From NCBI GenBank assembly GCA_965204465.1, contig OZ241995.1, positions 806,001 to 870,000 on the forward strand: 64,000 nucleotides of DNA. Reading direction: 5' to 3'. Origin of the DNA: CBDBES01 sp965204465 (GTDB lineage Bacteria; Spirochaetota; Leptospiria; Turneriellales; CBDBES01). Under the pieces are notes generated by a model that saw only the letters and a list, made by a program, of their open reading frames with translations, was not told where the DNA came from and did not search any database. The position numbers and the translations under genes are program-made. Each line of letters begins with the position of its first letter. Within the stretch, counting starts at the first letter, position 1. Of the stretch, positions 46,801 to 55,051 are shown piece by piece.

Positions 46801-47236
46801 TAATGTTATAAAATTTCCAAAAACCAATCTTACTAAGAAGACTTTGATCATTTTGTATCAAATGAGTTCCTGCTTCCATTAGTAGATCATCACTAGACTC
46901 TTTTAAGTTTACAATTTTTTTTTCATTTATATCATACAGAACCTGAGGAGAATAAGGCATCCACTTATTTTTTCTATAAAATGAAGTTAGATTCAGAATA
47001 CTCTTTGAATGTAATTTCTTATTCAAAAAAAGAAGTATTATAAAAGCGGCAAAGAAAAATATTAATAATAAAACAGATCTGAGGAAAAGAGGGAACAGAA
47101 ATAAAGCATCTAAAATAGAAAGTATAAAATACGCGCTTAAAAAAGAAAAAATAGCAAAAGCCAAATGAGAGTATTTTAAAAAGCAGATCCCTTCTTTTAA
47201 AAAGGAAAGGTTATTTGTGTATCTATTTTCTTTCAA
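43808..47236 (-). CDS. DUF4175-like large coiled-coil membrane protein
   Basis: A 1142-residue protein. Two or three membrane segments occur early (LAFAIFSFLSAYFILSILDAL, LLLIFFFAAFIILLF, and IYLLSIPLLCLFLFGLNL), then beta-rich extracytoplasmic domains to about residue 540, then about 550 residues of charged coiled coil (Lys/Glu/Gln-rich, with many helical breaks). This is the layout of DUF4175 proteins. No enzyme motif is seen. The reading frame contains a T12 run (46639-46650 on the plus strand as A12) and a G8 run (45804-45811 as C8). It is immediately upstream of, and coupled to, the DUF2723 gene. Confidence 0.8.
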   Translation of the reverse strand: MKENRYTNNLSFLKEGICFLKYSHLAFAIFSFLSAYFILSILDALFLFPLFLRSVLLLIFFFAAFIILLFLNKKLHSKSILNLTSFYRKNKWMPYSPQVLYDINEKKIVNLKESSDDLLMEAGTHLIQNDQSLLSKIGFWKFYNINFKIYLLSIPLLCLFLFGLNLYLKIDPAYFFRSDHTILLSPEKYKIFPSGIFFFYGQPLKLQILLLSKDHQFLGFEFSKKDDSFERVSHLSSRSENIGKNRAYTLDLPALTEDFSFRGVFAYGAQKKYSITRSIKTVRSAHFKGTIFRITPPAYTGLSVYSSKDNLLRLYYGSHVSVNISTSHPAQLFYGPIELKESKPGLYNHHFNFKSLEVKKLQYTLRSVIQSNKTDISGPENVASYLKDSNVLEVQSPVYEILPAQDSSPRISILKKGFPGDILRLPEKGKLKWSFRIEDDFGVRSVYVFIRHNDKLIDRIPISLSSLKESKISKAGGGRSFLGQAKIDLAKYNEMSFSITMGVRDNSMILEAFTWDKKPSLGQIGYSNTFRILFAKDHETKEKWNQKELQKVVKELGEFQSKYQESEEKLLTILKQAQSRAVNKTNQNEQELKQKLKEWVKERKLIQKNLKDLEKDLKQNITPQNEYQVHEKKKILENISTALSEKIDLREKQLQKLLKNFSSDFNVFNRAMDKMSKKEYLKNLENSIIRLTKLLMIRKIDQLYAEIQKQIKYLEELKYKFVKRDENTRVPDIVSGLTSQEKNFKEIRDKSRNIQKEAGQKLSDPGISLGPDPKDAEYFIQKTQEAKTQVRKKESKGVISMTEMRRVWQRWKKKIEEMKNRIGVRDFEKVAYVFRRSAFSINKIAGVWQDKISDKDIFVNMGQTESRSFGKSLSILKDSYKAVIHKMIMETRFIGLVNPEIVNKLNEVYHYFDQIQNSLENHFPMSAGSHSKGLIWKLNQTSLMLLKEMEGMNINMAQISNAEAMNKMNEADDLRKEILNRLKELAQEQMIKNESLNSLEKQYVQDLLEQEKKITKDLKKYSSEAGLKDTSLQKEIDSLGKELIEAFKKSDLRLSNRIMEKLKNKLLHYKKSVQTKKEFSNKRESETAKEYTIKYSTDSSKIPAKKPPHLAVPDLRGYSHSQKIFFYNYLQNLHLMEQQRSK

Positions 47237-47259
47237 TAGAGTATTTAAATTTATTTATT

Positions 47260-47901
47260 TTACCAATATTTTTTTAGAAAGGAATCTCTTCCAGAACCCT
47301 TTCTATAGCGATAATAATGCACAGGATTCTTTAAGTAATAATCTTGATGATAAGCTTCAGCCTTCCAGAATTCTTTGATCTGGACAATTTCTGTAACGAT
47401 AGGATCTTTAAATCGTTTTGATTTTTCTAATTCTAATTTAGATTCTTCGGCCAATTTTTTTTCCATTTCATTCAAATAAAAGATAGCCGTTCTGTATTGA
47501 TAACCTATGTCATAGAACTGTCCATTTTTTTGAGTCGGGTTAATATTCATCCAAAAAATTTCCAGAAGTTCTTTATATGTAACCTTATTTGAATCATATT
47601 CCACCATAACCACTTCCGTATGGCCTGTTCTACCGGAAGAAACTTCTGCATAAGTTGGGTTGCTTTCTGTTCCCCCCGCATATCCAGAAATAGTAGACTT
47701 TACTCCTTGTCTCTTATCAAAAGGGGCTTCCATGCACCAAAAACAACCGCCTGCAAAGAAAGCCTTCTTCCATTTGCCTTCATCCAGTGGAATTTTAAGT
47801 ACTTGGTTCATTGTATCTGCCTCTTTTTTCTTTTTTTCATCACAGCTTAAAAAAGATAATGTAATTAAAAAAAATATTTTAAAATAGTAAAAGTGAATCA
47901 T
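47260..47901 (-). CDS. msrA: Peptide methionine-S-sulfoxide reductase MsrA, predicted lipoprotein
   Basis: The MsrA domain is complete: catalytic GGCFWCMEAPF, ISGYAGGTESNPTYAEVSSGRTGHTEVV, and IFWMNINPTQKNGQFYDIGYQYRTAIFY. It reduces methionine S-sulfoxide, probably in the periplasm. I start at ATG 47901 because residues 1-20 then form a lipoprotein signal ending FLSC, with an acidic/lysine stretch after it. The frame also extends upstream to ATG 47997, which would place the signal 32 residues inside. It ends 23 bases before the DUF4175 gene in the same direction. Confidence 0.9.
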   Translation of the reverse strand: MIHFYYFKIFFLITLSFLSCDEKKKKEADTMNQVLKIPLDEGKWKKAFFAGGCFWCMEAPFDKRQGVKSTISGYAGGTESNPTYAEVSSGRTGHTEVVMVEYDSNKVTYKELLEIFWMNINPTQKNGQFYDIGYQYRTAIFYLNEMEKKLAEESKLELEKSKRFKDPIVTEIVQIKEFWKAEAYHQDYYLKNPVHYYRYRKGSGRDSFLKKYW

Positions 47902-48074
47902 CTTTGCAAAATGTCTTGATTTTTTTGTTATTATTATTAGATTGGATAAGATATTCAATATGTGATGTATATTGTCAATCATTTTAGTTATTTTCATTCA
48001 GGTATTTATGAAAATTGACGATATCTTTTTCATAGTCCGCATAATTGAATCATACAAACAAGGAGGAAAATATC

Positions 48075-48857
48075 TTGATTAAAATAGAGCAATTAGAAAA
48101 ATTAGAGAGTAGAATTGTTAAGGCAATTGAAATGATATCTGATCTAAGGCTTGAAAATAACCAGTTGGAATCGCAAGTGGGTAGTTTGAAAGCAGATAAT
48201 GAAAAACTGAAATTAACAGCCAATGAAAAAATACAAGAAGTCCAGATAGTAAAAGATCAACTCATAGAAACGAATTCAGAATTAAATGATTTAAAATTAA
48301 GAGAAAAAAATCTAGAAACTAAAATACTTGAAATATTGAATAAACTAGAAACAGTTAAAGATAAAGAATCTAAAGAATCTGAACACTTAACCGCAGACCC
48401 TGACACCCCAGAGGATACAAGTTCAGATACTACACAGAGTGAAGAGGTCTCATTAAGTGAGGATGAAAAAGTCGCAACTGAAATATCAGTGGAAAATTTA
48501 GACGAGGAAGAGCCTCCGGCTCCTACTTCCTCTGAATTAATATTAGACGGTGAAAAGACCTTTGACTCTGATAATGATACGCAAGAATCCCATGATATTG
48601 TTATTACTAGTAACGAATCTGAACTAATACTAGATGAAGATGAAGATCAAAACCAAAGTTCACTTTCTACTCCATCCGATTCTTCTGAGAGTGAAAAGAG
48701 CTCTGAAGAAGATGATAAGGGAAATCCAGAAGAAATATCTTCTGATGATTCTCTTGAAGATGAAGACATTTTAGGTGTATTTGATGAAGATGATGATGAA
48801 GACTTTCTGATCGTAGAAGATGAAAGTGAAGAAGAAGAAAAGAAAAAGGATAGCTAA
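48075..48857 (+). CDS. ZapB-like coiled-coil protein with an acidic tail
   Basis: About 260 residues, starting at TTG 48075 because AGGAGG lies at 48061-48066. An earlier ATG at 48045 precedes that site. Residues 1 to about 105 are a heptad-rich coiled coil beginning IKIEQLEKLESRIVKAIEMI, as in ZapB-type division proteins. The rest is a low-complexity acidic tail rich in Asp, Glu and Ser, ending EEEEKKKDS. It is two bases before zapA on the same strand, the usual partner. Function as ZapB analogue is inferred from fold and neighbour. Confidence 0.75.
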   Translation: MIKIEQLEKLESRIVKAIEMISDLRLENNQLESQVGSLKADNEKLKLTANEKIQEVQIVKDQLIETNSELNDLKLREKNLETKILEILNKLETVKDKESKESEHLTADPDTPEDTSSDTTQSEEVSLSEDEKVATEISVENLDEEEPPAPTSSELILDGEKTFDSDNDTQESHDIVITSNESELILDEDEDQNQSSLSTPSDSSESEKSSEEDDKGNPEEISSDDSLEDEDILGVFDEDDDEDFLIVEDESEEEEKKKDS

Positions 48858-48859
48858 TT

Positions 48860-49198
48860 ATGGATATAGATACATTAACTTCAAAGGCCAAAGTAGAGAT
48901 CATGGGAAGAGAATATACTCTTAAAGGAGATATTGATCAGGAATATATGATATACCTGGCAAAATTTGTAGATCAAAAGATACAAAGCCTTCAAAAAGGA
49001 CTCTCCACAAGTGTACAAGAAACAGATATGACCAAATTGGTTTTATTAGCATCTTTAAACCTGGCAGATGAGTTATTCATAACCAAAAAGGAATCTGAAG
49101 ATCAGGTCTTAAATAAAAAACTAATAGATGTAGAAAACAAAACCAATCACCTTATTGAACTTCTTGAAGAAGGTTTGGTTGGTGAGCATATTCGTTAG
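48860..49198 (+). CDS. zapA: Cell division protein ZapA
   Basis: A 112-residue ZapA, normal length. The N-terminal globular part has VEIMGREYTLKGDIDQEYMIYLAKFVDQKI, followed by LLASLNLADELF and a C-terminal coiled coil. ZapA crosslinks FtsZ filaments at the division ring. It follows the ZapB-like gene by two bases and should be translated from the same mRNA. I looked for a 6S RNA after it, as in proteobacteria, and saw none in the 220-base gap. Confidence 0.9.
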   Translation: MDIDTLTSKAKVEIMGREYTLKGDIDQEYMIYLAKFVDQKIQSLQKGLSTSVQETDMTKLVLLASLNLADELFITKKESEDQVLNKKLIDVENKTNHLIELLEEGLVGEHIR

Positions 49199-49418
49199 TC
49201 TTTTCCCTAAACTTATACCACATTCCTAAAGTATATAGACTTCTATTCTTATATGAATTGAATACTGTTGTTTAATTACTATGCGTTTTGTCTCTATAAC
49301 TATCTGATCTATTTTTAGCAGGACAGATTTATTTATCTTATTACAAAGAAGAATTTATAGATATAGAGAAAGAATAAGAAAATTCTGAACTTAGATTGAT
49401 CGTATCTGTTGCCAACCG

Positions 49419-50657
49419 TTAAAAAAAGTTGTATCTTAAATTTTCATAGATGTACTCTTCTAGTTTCAATATATCGCTCTGAATATACTTCATAAAAGAA
49501 ACCCCTATATAGAAAATCCCGTTCTTTGAAAAAAATCGTACAATTTCTCCATAGGTTTCAATTTCATCTTGCATATACGGAATTAACATCTTGATCATCT
49601 TTTGTTTTTTAAGATATTCAAAGATAACAGCATCTGATATTTCCATTAACAATCCTGTCATAGAAATATTTAAAACTCTAACGCCTGTTGAATATGGTTT
49701 CCAATAATCTTTATAGACTTTAATCCGTGTTAGGCCATAAGAAAATAGACTGCATACTCTACTGATATTATTGGCCAGGACAAGGAGTATCCTATATTTT
49801 TGGAATTGCGTGGTGTTTATCCGTAAATAGCCTATGCATTGATCGTATATATAAATAGGGCTAATAACATAAGAAACTAAAGACTCCTTAGAATCATTTT
49901 TTCTTATATTTTCAATTTCTAAAAAAGCAGTAAACCCTTCCACTTCTTCTTTCCTCTTAGAATAATAGTTGTATAAATTAGTTAGAAAGGGATTTTGAAT
50001 TTGTTTTATATAAGCATCTAATTTAGAAGTATCTTCTATCAGAATGCTTTTCCTTTCTTCAAGCATGATCTTTTCAAATATCGTATATTCATTAAAATTT
50101 TTATGATACAGCATTTTAACGGAAAAATCACTCCCTACCTTTTTAACTTCTGCAATAAGCATTTCATAGAGTAACTTTAAAGAAGGAGTATCTTTAGTTA
50201 TTTCATCAAAGAAATATTTGTAGCGGTCAATTATATCTATACCCTGTTCTGTAGCAATATCATAAATAGAATCTGCTATATTGAAACGAATAAAAAGATC
50301 ATCCAGCTGCACTCTTGGATACTTTCGATTTTGAAAGTACTTCATTTTATTTGGAAGGTAAATAGACAAAATTTCTCTTTCAAATTTTTCAATATTGGAT
50401 AAAAAAGAATAGTATTTGTTGGATACTTCAAAATACAGATCTACTTTTCTTTTTTGAGTAAAATGTAAATCTGAAATAAACAAATTTATAAAGTCATTTT
50501 TTATATCAATGATTTTAGCAGAATATGCAGAATCACAGTAATAGACTATAATTTTTACCCTATTTATTTTTAGAAGGTAAAAAATGTTTCTGATCCTTTG
50601 GATATTTAATTCAATCCTTGCTTTTTCAAAATCACGAAATTTACTATCTAAAGCCAT
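49419..50657 (-). CDS. PilZ-type protein with a split PilZ domain and GAF-like insert
   Basis: A 412-residue cytoplasmic protein resembling the Leptospira DUF1577 family. Residues about 30-108 look like a YcgR N-terminal domain (KVDLYFEVSNKYYSF, then ILSIYLPNKMKYFQN). The PilZ motif RxxxR follows as RKYPR (111-115), but NxSxxG appears only at NISMTG (330-335). In between is a segment of about 200 residues whose end (VISPIYIYDQCIGYLRI, then LVLANNISRVCSLFSYGL) resembles a GAF domain. The two PilZ halves could fold together to bind cyclic di-GMP. It converges on zapA. Confidence 0.75.
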   Translation of the reverse strand: MALDSKFRDFEKARIELNIQRIRNIFYLLKINRVKIIVYYCDSAYSAKIIDIKNDFINLFISDLHFTQKRKVDLYFEVSNKYYSFLSNIEKFEREILSIYLPNKMKYFQNRKYPRVQLDDLFIRFNIADSIYDIATEQGIDIIDRYKYFFDEITKDTPSLKLLYEMLIAEVKKVGSDFSVKMLYHKNFNEYTIFEKIMLEERKSILIEDTSKLDAYIKQIQNPFLTNLYNYYSKRKEEVEGFTAFLEIENIRKNDSKESLVSYVISPIYIYDQCIGYLRINTTQFQKYRILLVLANNISRVCSLFSYGLTRIKVYKDYWKPYSTGVRVLNISMTGLLMEISDAVIFEYLKKQKMIKMLIPYMQDEIETYGEIVRFFSKNGIFYIGVSFMKYIQSDILKLEEYIYENLRYNFF

Positions 50658-50816
50658 TTGAAATTGAATTTACGCCTTATTCTTAGCGCCAGATGTCTAT
50701 TCTTGCACCTTAGCATATCTCTCTATGCTTATAGAAAATTGAATTGAATAGGATAGTTTATGGTGATGGGTGAAGAATAAATTTCTTTCCCCCATCTCAG
50801 ATATATATTTTTTTTA

Positions 50817-51641
50817 CTAAGGAGAAACGGCGATCACTTCATCACGGTTCACAATTTCAACCATTTGTTCATATTCAGGAGAACCTTTTTTATATTTCAG
50901 CTCAGCAGCTCTCAGTAAATGTTGATTCTTTTTCCTTTTGTAGAAAAGTCTTACTTGTTCTGTTCCGCCATTATATTTTAGTAATACCTTTTCTCTAAAA
51001 CCATAGGCAGAGGCCAGATAATTATGCGCCATAATTTCTTGTTCATATTTAGGGTCAATTTCCATGTAACGATTTAAGACTTCTATACATTGGGGAATAT
51101 TTCCAAGATCATATTGATAGATTACCCAATCCACATAAACATTTGCAATAAGTTCTTTGAATTCTTCACTTTCTGTTATTCTTTTACTTATAATTTCATC
51201 TAAATTATGGATAGCTTTGGTAAAGTGAGTAACTGCTTCTAATTTAGCCTTTCGTTTCATTCGATTTGTTATACGCTGTTCTTTTGCTTTACGCCTCATT
51301 ACTTGCCAATACCATTTTTCATCAAAGTGTCTTGCATTGGTTGATTCTTCCATGAATCTTTCAACTTCTTTCCTCATGTGATTAATGATCGATTTCCCAT
51401 TTTGATAATTTGAAAGTGCCTGGCTTAATTTATTTTTTGCAAAGGCATCAGTGTATTTGATCAGATGATCGAAATATTTAAATGGTCTGTAATCTGGATT
51501 GAACCATTTGAGTTCAGGCTGTACTGCTTCATTTACCGCATTCCTTTCATCCTGTTGGGCTTGCCCTTGTTGGGCGAATAAGTTAAAATAGATTCCAGTG
51601 GAAATCATGCATACTATAAATTTTAAAAATATTGATCTCAT
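50817..51641 (-). CDS. Periplasmic helical-repeat protein, possibly FcpA-like
   Basis: A 274-residue exported protein with a signal peptide to about residue 23 (ending FNLFAQQGQAQ). The mature chain is almost wholly helical, with TPR-like pairs: DHLIKYTDAFAKNKLSQAL, WYWQVMRRKAKEQR, AVTHFTKAIHNLDEI, and YDLGNIPQCIEVLNRYMEIDP. This fits the size and helical nature of the flagellar-coiling protein FcpA, a sheath protein of Leptospira periplasmic flagella. The FcpA link is my recollection of the family, not an alignment. A 14-bp inverted repeat lies upstream. Confidence 0.5.
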   Translation of the reverse strand: MRSIFLKFIVCMISTGIYFNLFAQQGQAQQDERNAVNEAVQPELKWFNPDYRPFKYFDHLIKYTDAFAKNKLSQALSNYQNGKSIINHMRKEVERFMEESTNARHFDEKWYWQVMRRKAKEQRITNRMKRKAKLEAVTHFTKAIHNLDEIISKRITESEEFKELIANVYVDWVIYQYDLGNIPQCIEVLNRYMEIDPKYEQEIMAHNYLASAYGFREKVLLKYNGGTEQVRLFYKRKKNQHLLRAAELKYKKGSPEYEQMVEIVNRDEVIAVSP

Positions 51642-52068
51642 TTTTCTACCTCTTTTCTTTCAAAAATTAATATAATCTCATAAGTTTAAATATAATGATT
51701 GTATCGGATTCTGATATATTTAAACTTAAAATCTAATGTAATTTTTCTTTTTCACTAATCAACAAAATTATATGTTCATTAAGATCAAAAAAACTACCTT
51801 TTTTACGACAGCCTTTTAAAATTCTCTATCTTGGCAAGAACTTTTAATCTTTATACCACTAAAATAAAAAAAATAGACATCCCTATTACACAAAGCCAAA
51901 AAATAACGGCATTCTTTTTGTGCGGATTGGTATGGTAATGCCCGCCCTATTGTTTGGCAAAACAGGGTTAGGTTATGAATTAATAGAAGGTAGATTAAAT
52001 TCAGATCATACTTCCTTAGAACAGAATCATTATTTTTACTTTTTAGAATCTTCTCGTTAGTCAAGTAG
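51642..52068. other. Intergenic region between the FcpA-like and aldolase genes
   Basis: A 427-base gap, both neighbours on the minus strand. It holds the 14-bp inverted repeat near its left end and a weak 82-codon TTG-started frame (51816-52064) that I reject. No tRNA or terminator is evident. Confidence 0.5.
51681..51728. repeat. 14-bp perfect inverted repeat upstream of the FcpA-like gene
   Basis: TAAGTTTAAATATA (51681-51694) and TATATTTAAACTTA (51715-51728) are exact reverse complements separated by 20 bases. The left arm is 40 bases before the start codon at 51641, in the leader or promoter. It may form a stem-loop or bind a regulator. Confidence 0.6.
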
Positions 52069-52821
52069 TTACATTCTGGAGCTTAGTACTTTTATACGAT
52101 ATTTAAAATATTCTTTTTTCTCTGGAAATTTATACATAAGAAATTGGTAGAGTATTTTTTCCCATGATAAAATTTCGAGTAAGATTTTCACAGGATTTTT
52201 ATGCAAATATTTGTTATTTTGAAATACAATATGGCGCGTATTAAATAAGCTAGTTGGTATATGAGAGAGTAATCTTTCTATATTTTGAGTGGATATATTC
52301 CCTCCTACGGAAGTAGGCCTATTATACCTTTTTATCTTAGAAATCATTTTACAAACATATTCAATCACTTTATCATCATCCGCTGCAAGCCCTATGCTAC
52401 CCCCCAGATCGGTTCTACCTATAGTAATCTGATGGACTTTCTCAAACATCTTGGATCCCAATATGGCGTCTATGTTTTGAAATCCAACAATAGTCTCTAG
52501 ATTAAAGCCAACCATTGGTTCATATCCCTCATTTTGAGATAAATCAAGTACAGTCTCTACAAAATTATGCAAAGCATATGCAGATTCTATCATTGGTGCC
52601 AAGATAATATCAATTTTCAATTTCAATAGATTACGAATATCCTGTCTTGCTTCTGGACCGCCAATCTTTACAGCAATAGGAAGTATTCCATCAGAAATTT
52701 TTCGCAATAAAAGTATTTCTTCCATACTCATGTCTTCAATTTCTGTGCCTGTTTTTAAAGCTACTATGGAATAAGAATTTTTTAGCTCCAAAAGCTTTTC
52801 TCTTATAAACTCCAATTTCAT
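52069..52821 (-). CDS. HpcH/HpaI aldolase/citrate-lyase-like protein
   Basis: A 250-residue TIM-barrel protein of the HpcH/HpaI superfamily. Text is typical: ALKTGTEIEDMSMEEI, AVKIGGPEARQDIRNLLKL, ILAPMIESAYALHNFVE, GFNLETIVGFQNIDAIL and IGRTDLGGSIGL. The paired acidic residues that hold the divalent metal are present (Glu in MIES and in NLET). Superfamily members cleave or form C-C bonds with pyruvate or acyl-CoA; related spirochaete proteins appear near surface-polysaccharide genes. The substrate cannot be read here. Confidence 0.75.
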   Translation of the reverse strand: MKLEFIREKLLELKNSYSIVALKTGTEIEDMSMEEILLLRKISDGILPIAVKIGGPEARQDIRNLLKLKIDIILAPMIESAYALHNFVETVLDLSQNEGYEPMVGFNLETIVGFQNIDAILGSKMFEKVHQITIGRTDLGGSIGLAADDDKVIEYVCKMISKIKRYNRPTSVGGNISTQNIERLLSHIPTSLFNTRHIVFQNNKYLHKNPVKILLEILSWEKILYQFLMYKFPEKKEYFKYRIKVLSSRM

Positions 52822-53023
52822 TTTTTACCCTATTGAATACATTCATTGTACTTTTTTTTTAAAGTTATGAGTCAAGTAACATTTTTTATTTTTTGGTTGA
52901 CGCTTTGGAAAAATTCTTATTGGAATACTTTTTTCTATAATTCCATTATGCATCTTAAATAAAATGCATTGGTTTTAAAAAGAATTTGTATAACCAAATG
53001 AAAAATTATAATGGGTATCAATC

Positions 53024-54277
53024 ATGATCAAAATAGGACTTTTTGGTTTAGGAAATGTGGGACAAGGTCTGTTGCGGATCATTCTAGAGAATAAATTACC
53101 CATTTCAGTAGAAGCCGTAGTAGATCGTAGCTATAAGAATAAAAAAAATATTCTCAAGAATATTCCAGCCAGCGATGATCCTGATTTCATTTTAAAAAAC
53201 AAAAATATAGATATAATAGTAGAATTATTGGGAGGTACATCCACAGCGATGTTTGCCGTCAGAGAGGCTCTGGATTCAAACATTCCTATAGTGACCGCGA
53301 ATAAGACTCTTTTAGCGGAACATGGATACTCTCTTTTTAGCAAGGCTAAAGAGAATAATACAAATATAGGCTTTGAAGCTGCGGTCGCTGGGGCAATTCC
53401 TATTATTAAAAATATTAGAACAGCTTTTGCACATGATAAAATATATTTCGTACAGGGTATTTTAAATGGAACAAGCAATTATTTGCTGACTAAAATGTGG
53501 AGAGATGAAAAAAGTTATTCCATTGCTTTAAAAGATGCCCAGAAACTAGGTCTTGCGGAGGCAGACCCTTTGTTGGATGTGAACGGACAGGATGCTGCAC
53601 AAAAGTTAGCTATTTTAGGTTCTCTTCTGGGCGGGAAATGGGTTGATTATAACCAGATGATGACCAAGGGGATACAAAGTATCCAATTAACAGATATGCA
53701 ATGGGCTAAAAGAATGAAGCTTAAAATCTGTTTAATGGCAACCTTATCATTTAAGAAAAATAAAATTTATGCATGGGTTGAACCAATGGTCATTTCATCA
53801 AATCATTTTCTATGGGATATAGAACTGGAAAATAATGCTGTTTTTCTTCAGGGGGAATATTCCGGGCCTCATCTATTTTCGGGTAAAGGCGCGGGGCCTT
53901 TACCAACTGCATATTCTGTTCTGTGCGATATTTATGATGTTTTTCAGAAGAAGCAAAATGATCTGATTTTTGGAGGAAAAAATTGGAGATATGCAAATAT
54001 CCAGCCTATTGATTTTCTTGAGCATTCAATGTATATGAGAATGGAAGTAGAAGACAAACCAGGGGTATTAGCAAATATTTCAGGTATCCTTGGCGATAAT
54101 CATATTTCCATCTCTGCAGTAATGCAAGAACCTAAAAAAGAAGGCACTTCTAAATTAGTAGATCTGTTTATTATCACTCATAAATGCAAAAGAAAGAATT
54201 TTAATGCAGCCTTGGAGGGTATCAAAAAAATAGCATCCTTAAAAAATGAGATCATATACATGCCATTTGATGAATGA
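53024..54277 (+). CDS. hom: Homoserine dehydrogenase
   Basis: A 417-residue enzyme reducing aspartate semialdehyde to homoserine, the branch point to threonine and methionine. The NAD(P) motif is GLFGLGNVGQG (4-14). The catalytic region shows VTANKTLLAEHG, EAAVAGAIPIIKNI, GILNGTSNYLLTKM and GLAEADPLLDVNGQDAAQKLAIL. A C-terminal ACT domain (MEVEDKPGVLANISGILGDN) suggests feedback control by threonine. It is divergent from the aldolase gene and has a 202-base leader. Confidence 0.96.
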   Translation: MIKIGLFGLGNVGQGLLRIILENKLPISVEAVVDRSYKNKKNILKNIPASDDPDFILKNKNIDIIVELLGGTSTAMFAVREALDSNIPIVTANKTLLAEHGYSLFSKAKENNTNIGFEAAVAGAIPIIKNIRTAFAHDKIYFVQGILNGTSNYLLTKMWRDEKSYSIALKDAQKLGLAEADPLLDVNGQDAAQKLAILGSLLGGKWVDYNQMMTKGIQSIQLTDMQWAKRMKLKICLMATLSFKKNKIYAWVEPMVISSNHFLWDIELENNAVFLQGEYSGPHLFSGKGAGPLPTAYSVLCDIYDVFQKKQNDLIFGGKNWRYANIQPIDFLEHSMYMRMEVEDKPGVLANISGILGDNHISISAVMQEPKKEGTSKLVDLFIITHKCKRKNFNAALEGIKKIASLKNEIIYMPFDE

Positions 54278-54514
54278 CTTTGAAGAGTGAAAAAAATAAA
54301 CCATTACTCTATTTTTTACTCATTGCCCTTACCTATTGAATGAACAGATGTCAGGTATCAGAAAACTGATGTATGAGTTAATTTCAGTCTTAAACTTTCC
54401 ATCCATTAAAAAAAAATAGTAAATAGCAAAAAAAAGGTTTTCATTTTGAATCTTAGTATTTTAATGCCTTGGTTTAGGTAAGGCAAAATAGTTATTTTTA
54501 GTAAAAATTCAGGA

Positions 54515-54970
54515 ATTTATACATTAGAAACCTCTCAGGAAATACGAGTTCCGCTTAAAGAGGCGTGGGATTTTTTTAGCTCTCCGGAAAACTTGTCTAA
54601 AATCACACCCTCTAAAATGGGTTTTAAAATTACGTCTAGAATTGACAAAAAAGTTTACCCAGGGCAAATTATAACCTATAAAGTAAGTATTCTCCCTGGT
54701 ATTAAGTCAAACTGGGTAACCGAAATCACTCAAGTAAAAGACCAGGTTTTCTTTGTTGACGAACAACGATTCGGTCCTTACAAAATGTGGCACCATGAAC
54801 ATTGGTTTAAGAGGTCATCAAGTCAAAAAACATTGATGCAAGATAAAATATCGTATAAAGTACCATTTGGTTTCTTGGGTGATGTAGCTCAATTTCTTTT
54901 TATCAAAAGACAGCTTAAAAGTATTTTTGAATATCGAGGTAAGGTATTGGAAAAAAATTTTGGTTTATAA
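54515..54970 (+). CDS. SRPBCC (START-fold) protein with no ordinary start codon
   Basis: The family sequence begins at about 54515 with IYTLETSQEIRVPLKEAWDFFSSPENLSKITP, and continues with VYPGQIITYKV, WVTEITQVKD and KRQLKSIFEYR. This is a small ligand-binding START-like fold. No ATG, GTG or TTG is in frame before the conserved part; TTG 54593 would remove its first 26 residues. I start it at ATT 54515, where homologues begin. The start codon may be mutated, making it a pseudogene, or a rare ATT start is used. Confidence 0.6.
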   Translation: MYTLETSQEIRVPLKEAWDFFSSPENLSKITPSKMGFKITSRIDKKVYPGQIITYKVSILPGIKSNWVTEITQVKDQVFFVDEQRFGPYKMWHHEHWFKRSSSQKTLMQDKISYKVPFGFLGDVAQFLFIKRQLKSIFEYRGKVLEKNFGL

Positions 54971-55051
54971 GACAAGTGAAAAGATCATAAATTGATCCTA
55001 AAAGAAAAATTATAATAGAATGTTAATAATAATAATTTAAAGGATTAAAAA

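Noticed and set aside
49199..49418. Possible 6S RNA after zapA
   Set aside because: No long rod-like pairing or central bubble is apparent.
51816..52064. 82-codon minus-strand frame downstream of the aldolase gene
   Set aside because: TTG start, no ribosome site, mixed composition and no recognisable motif; it lies in an otherwise empty gap.
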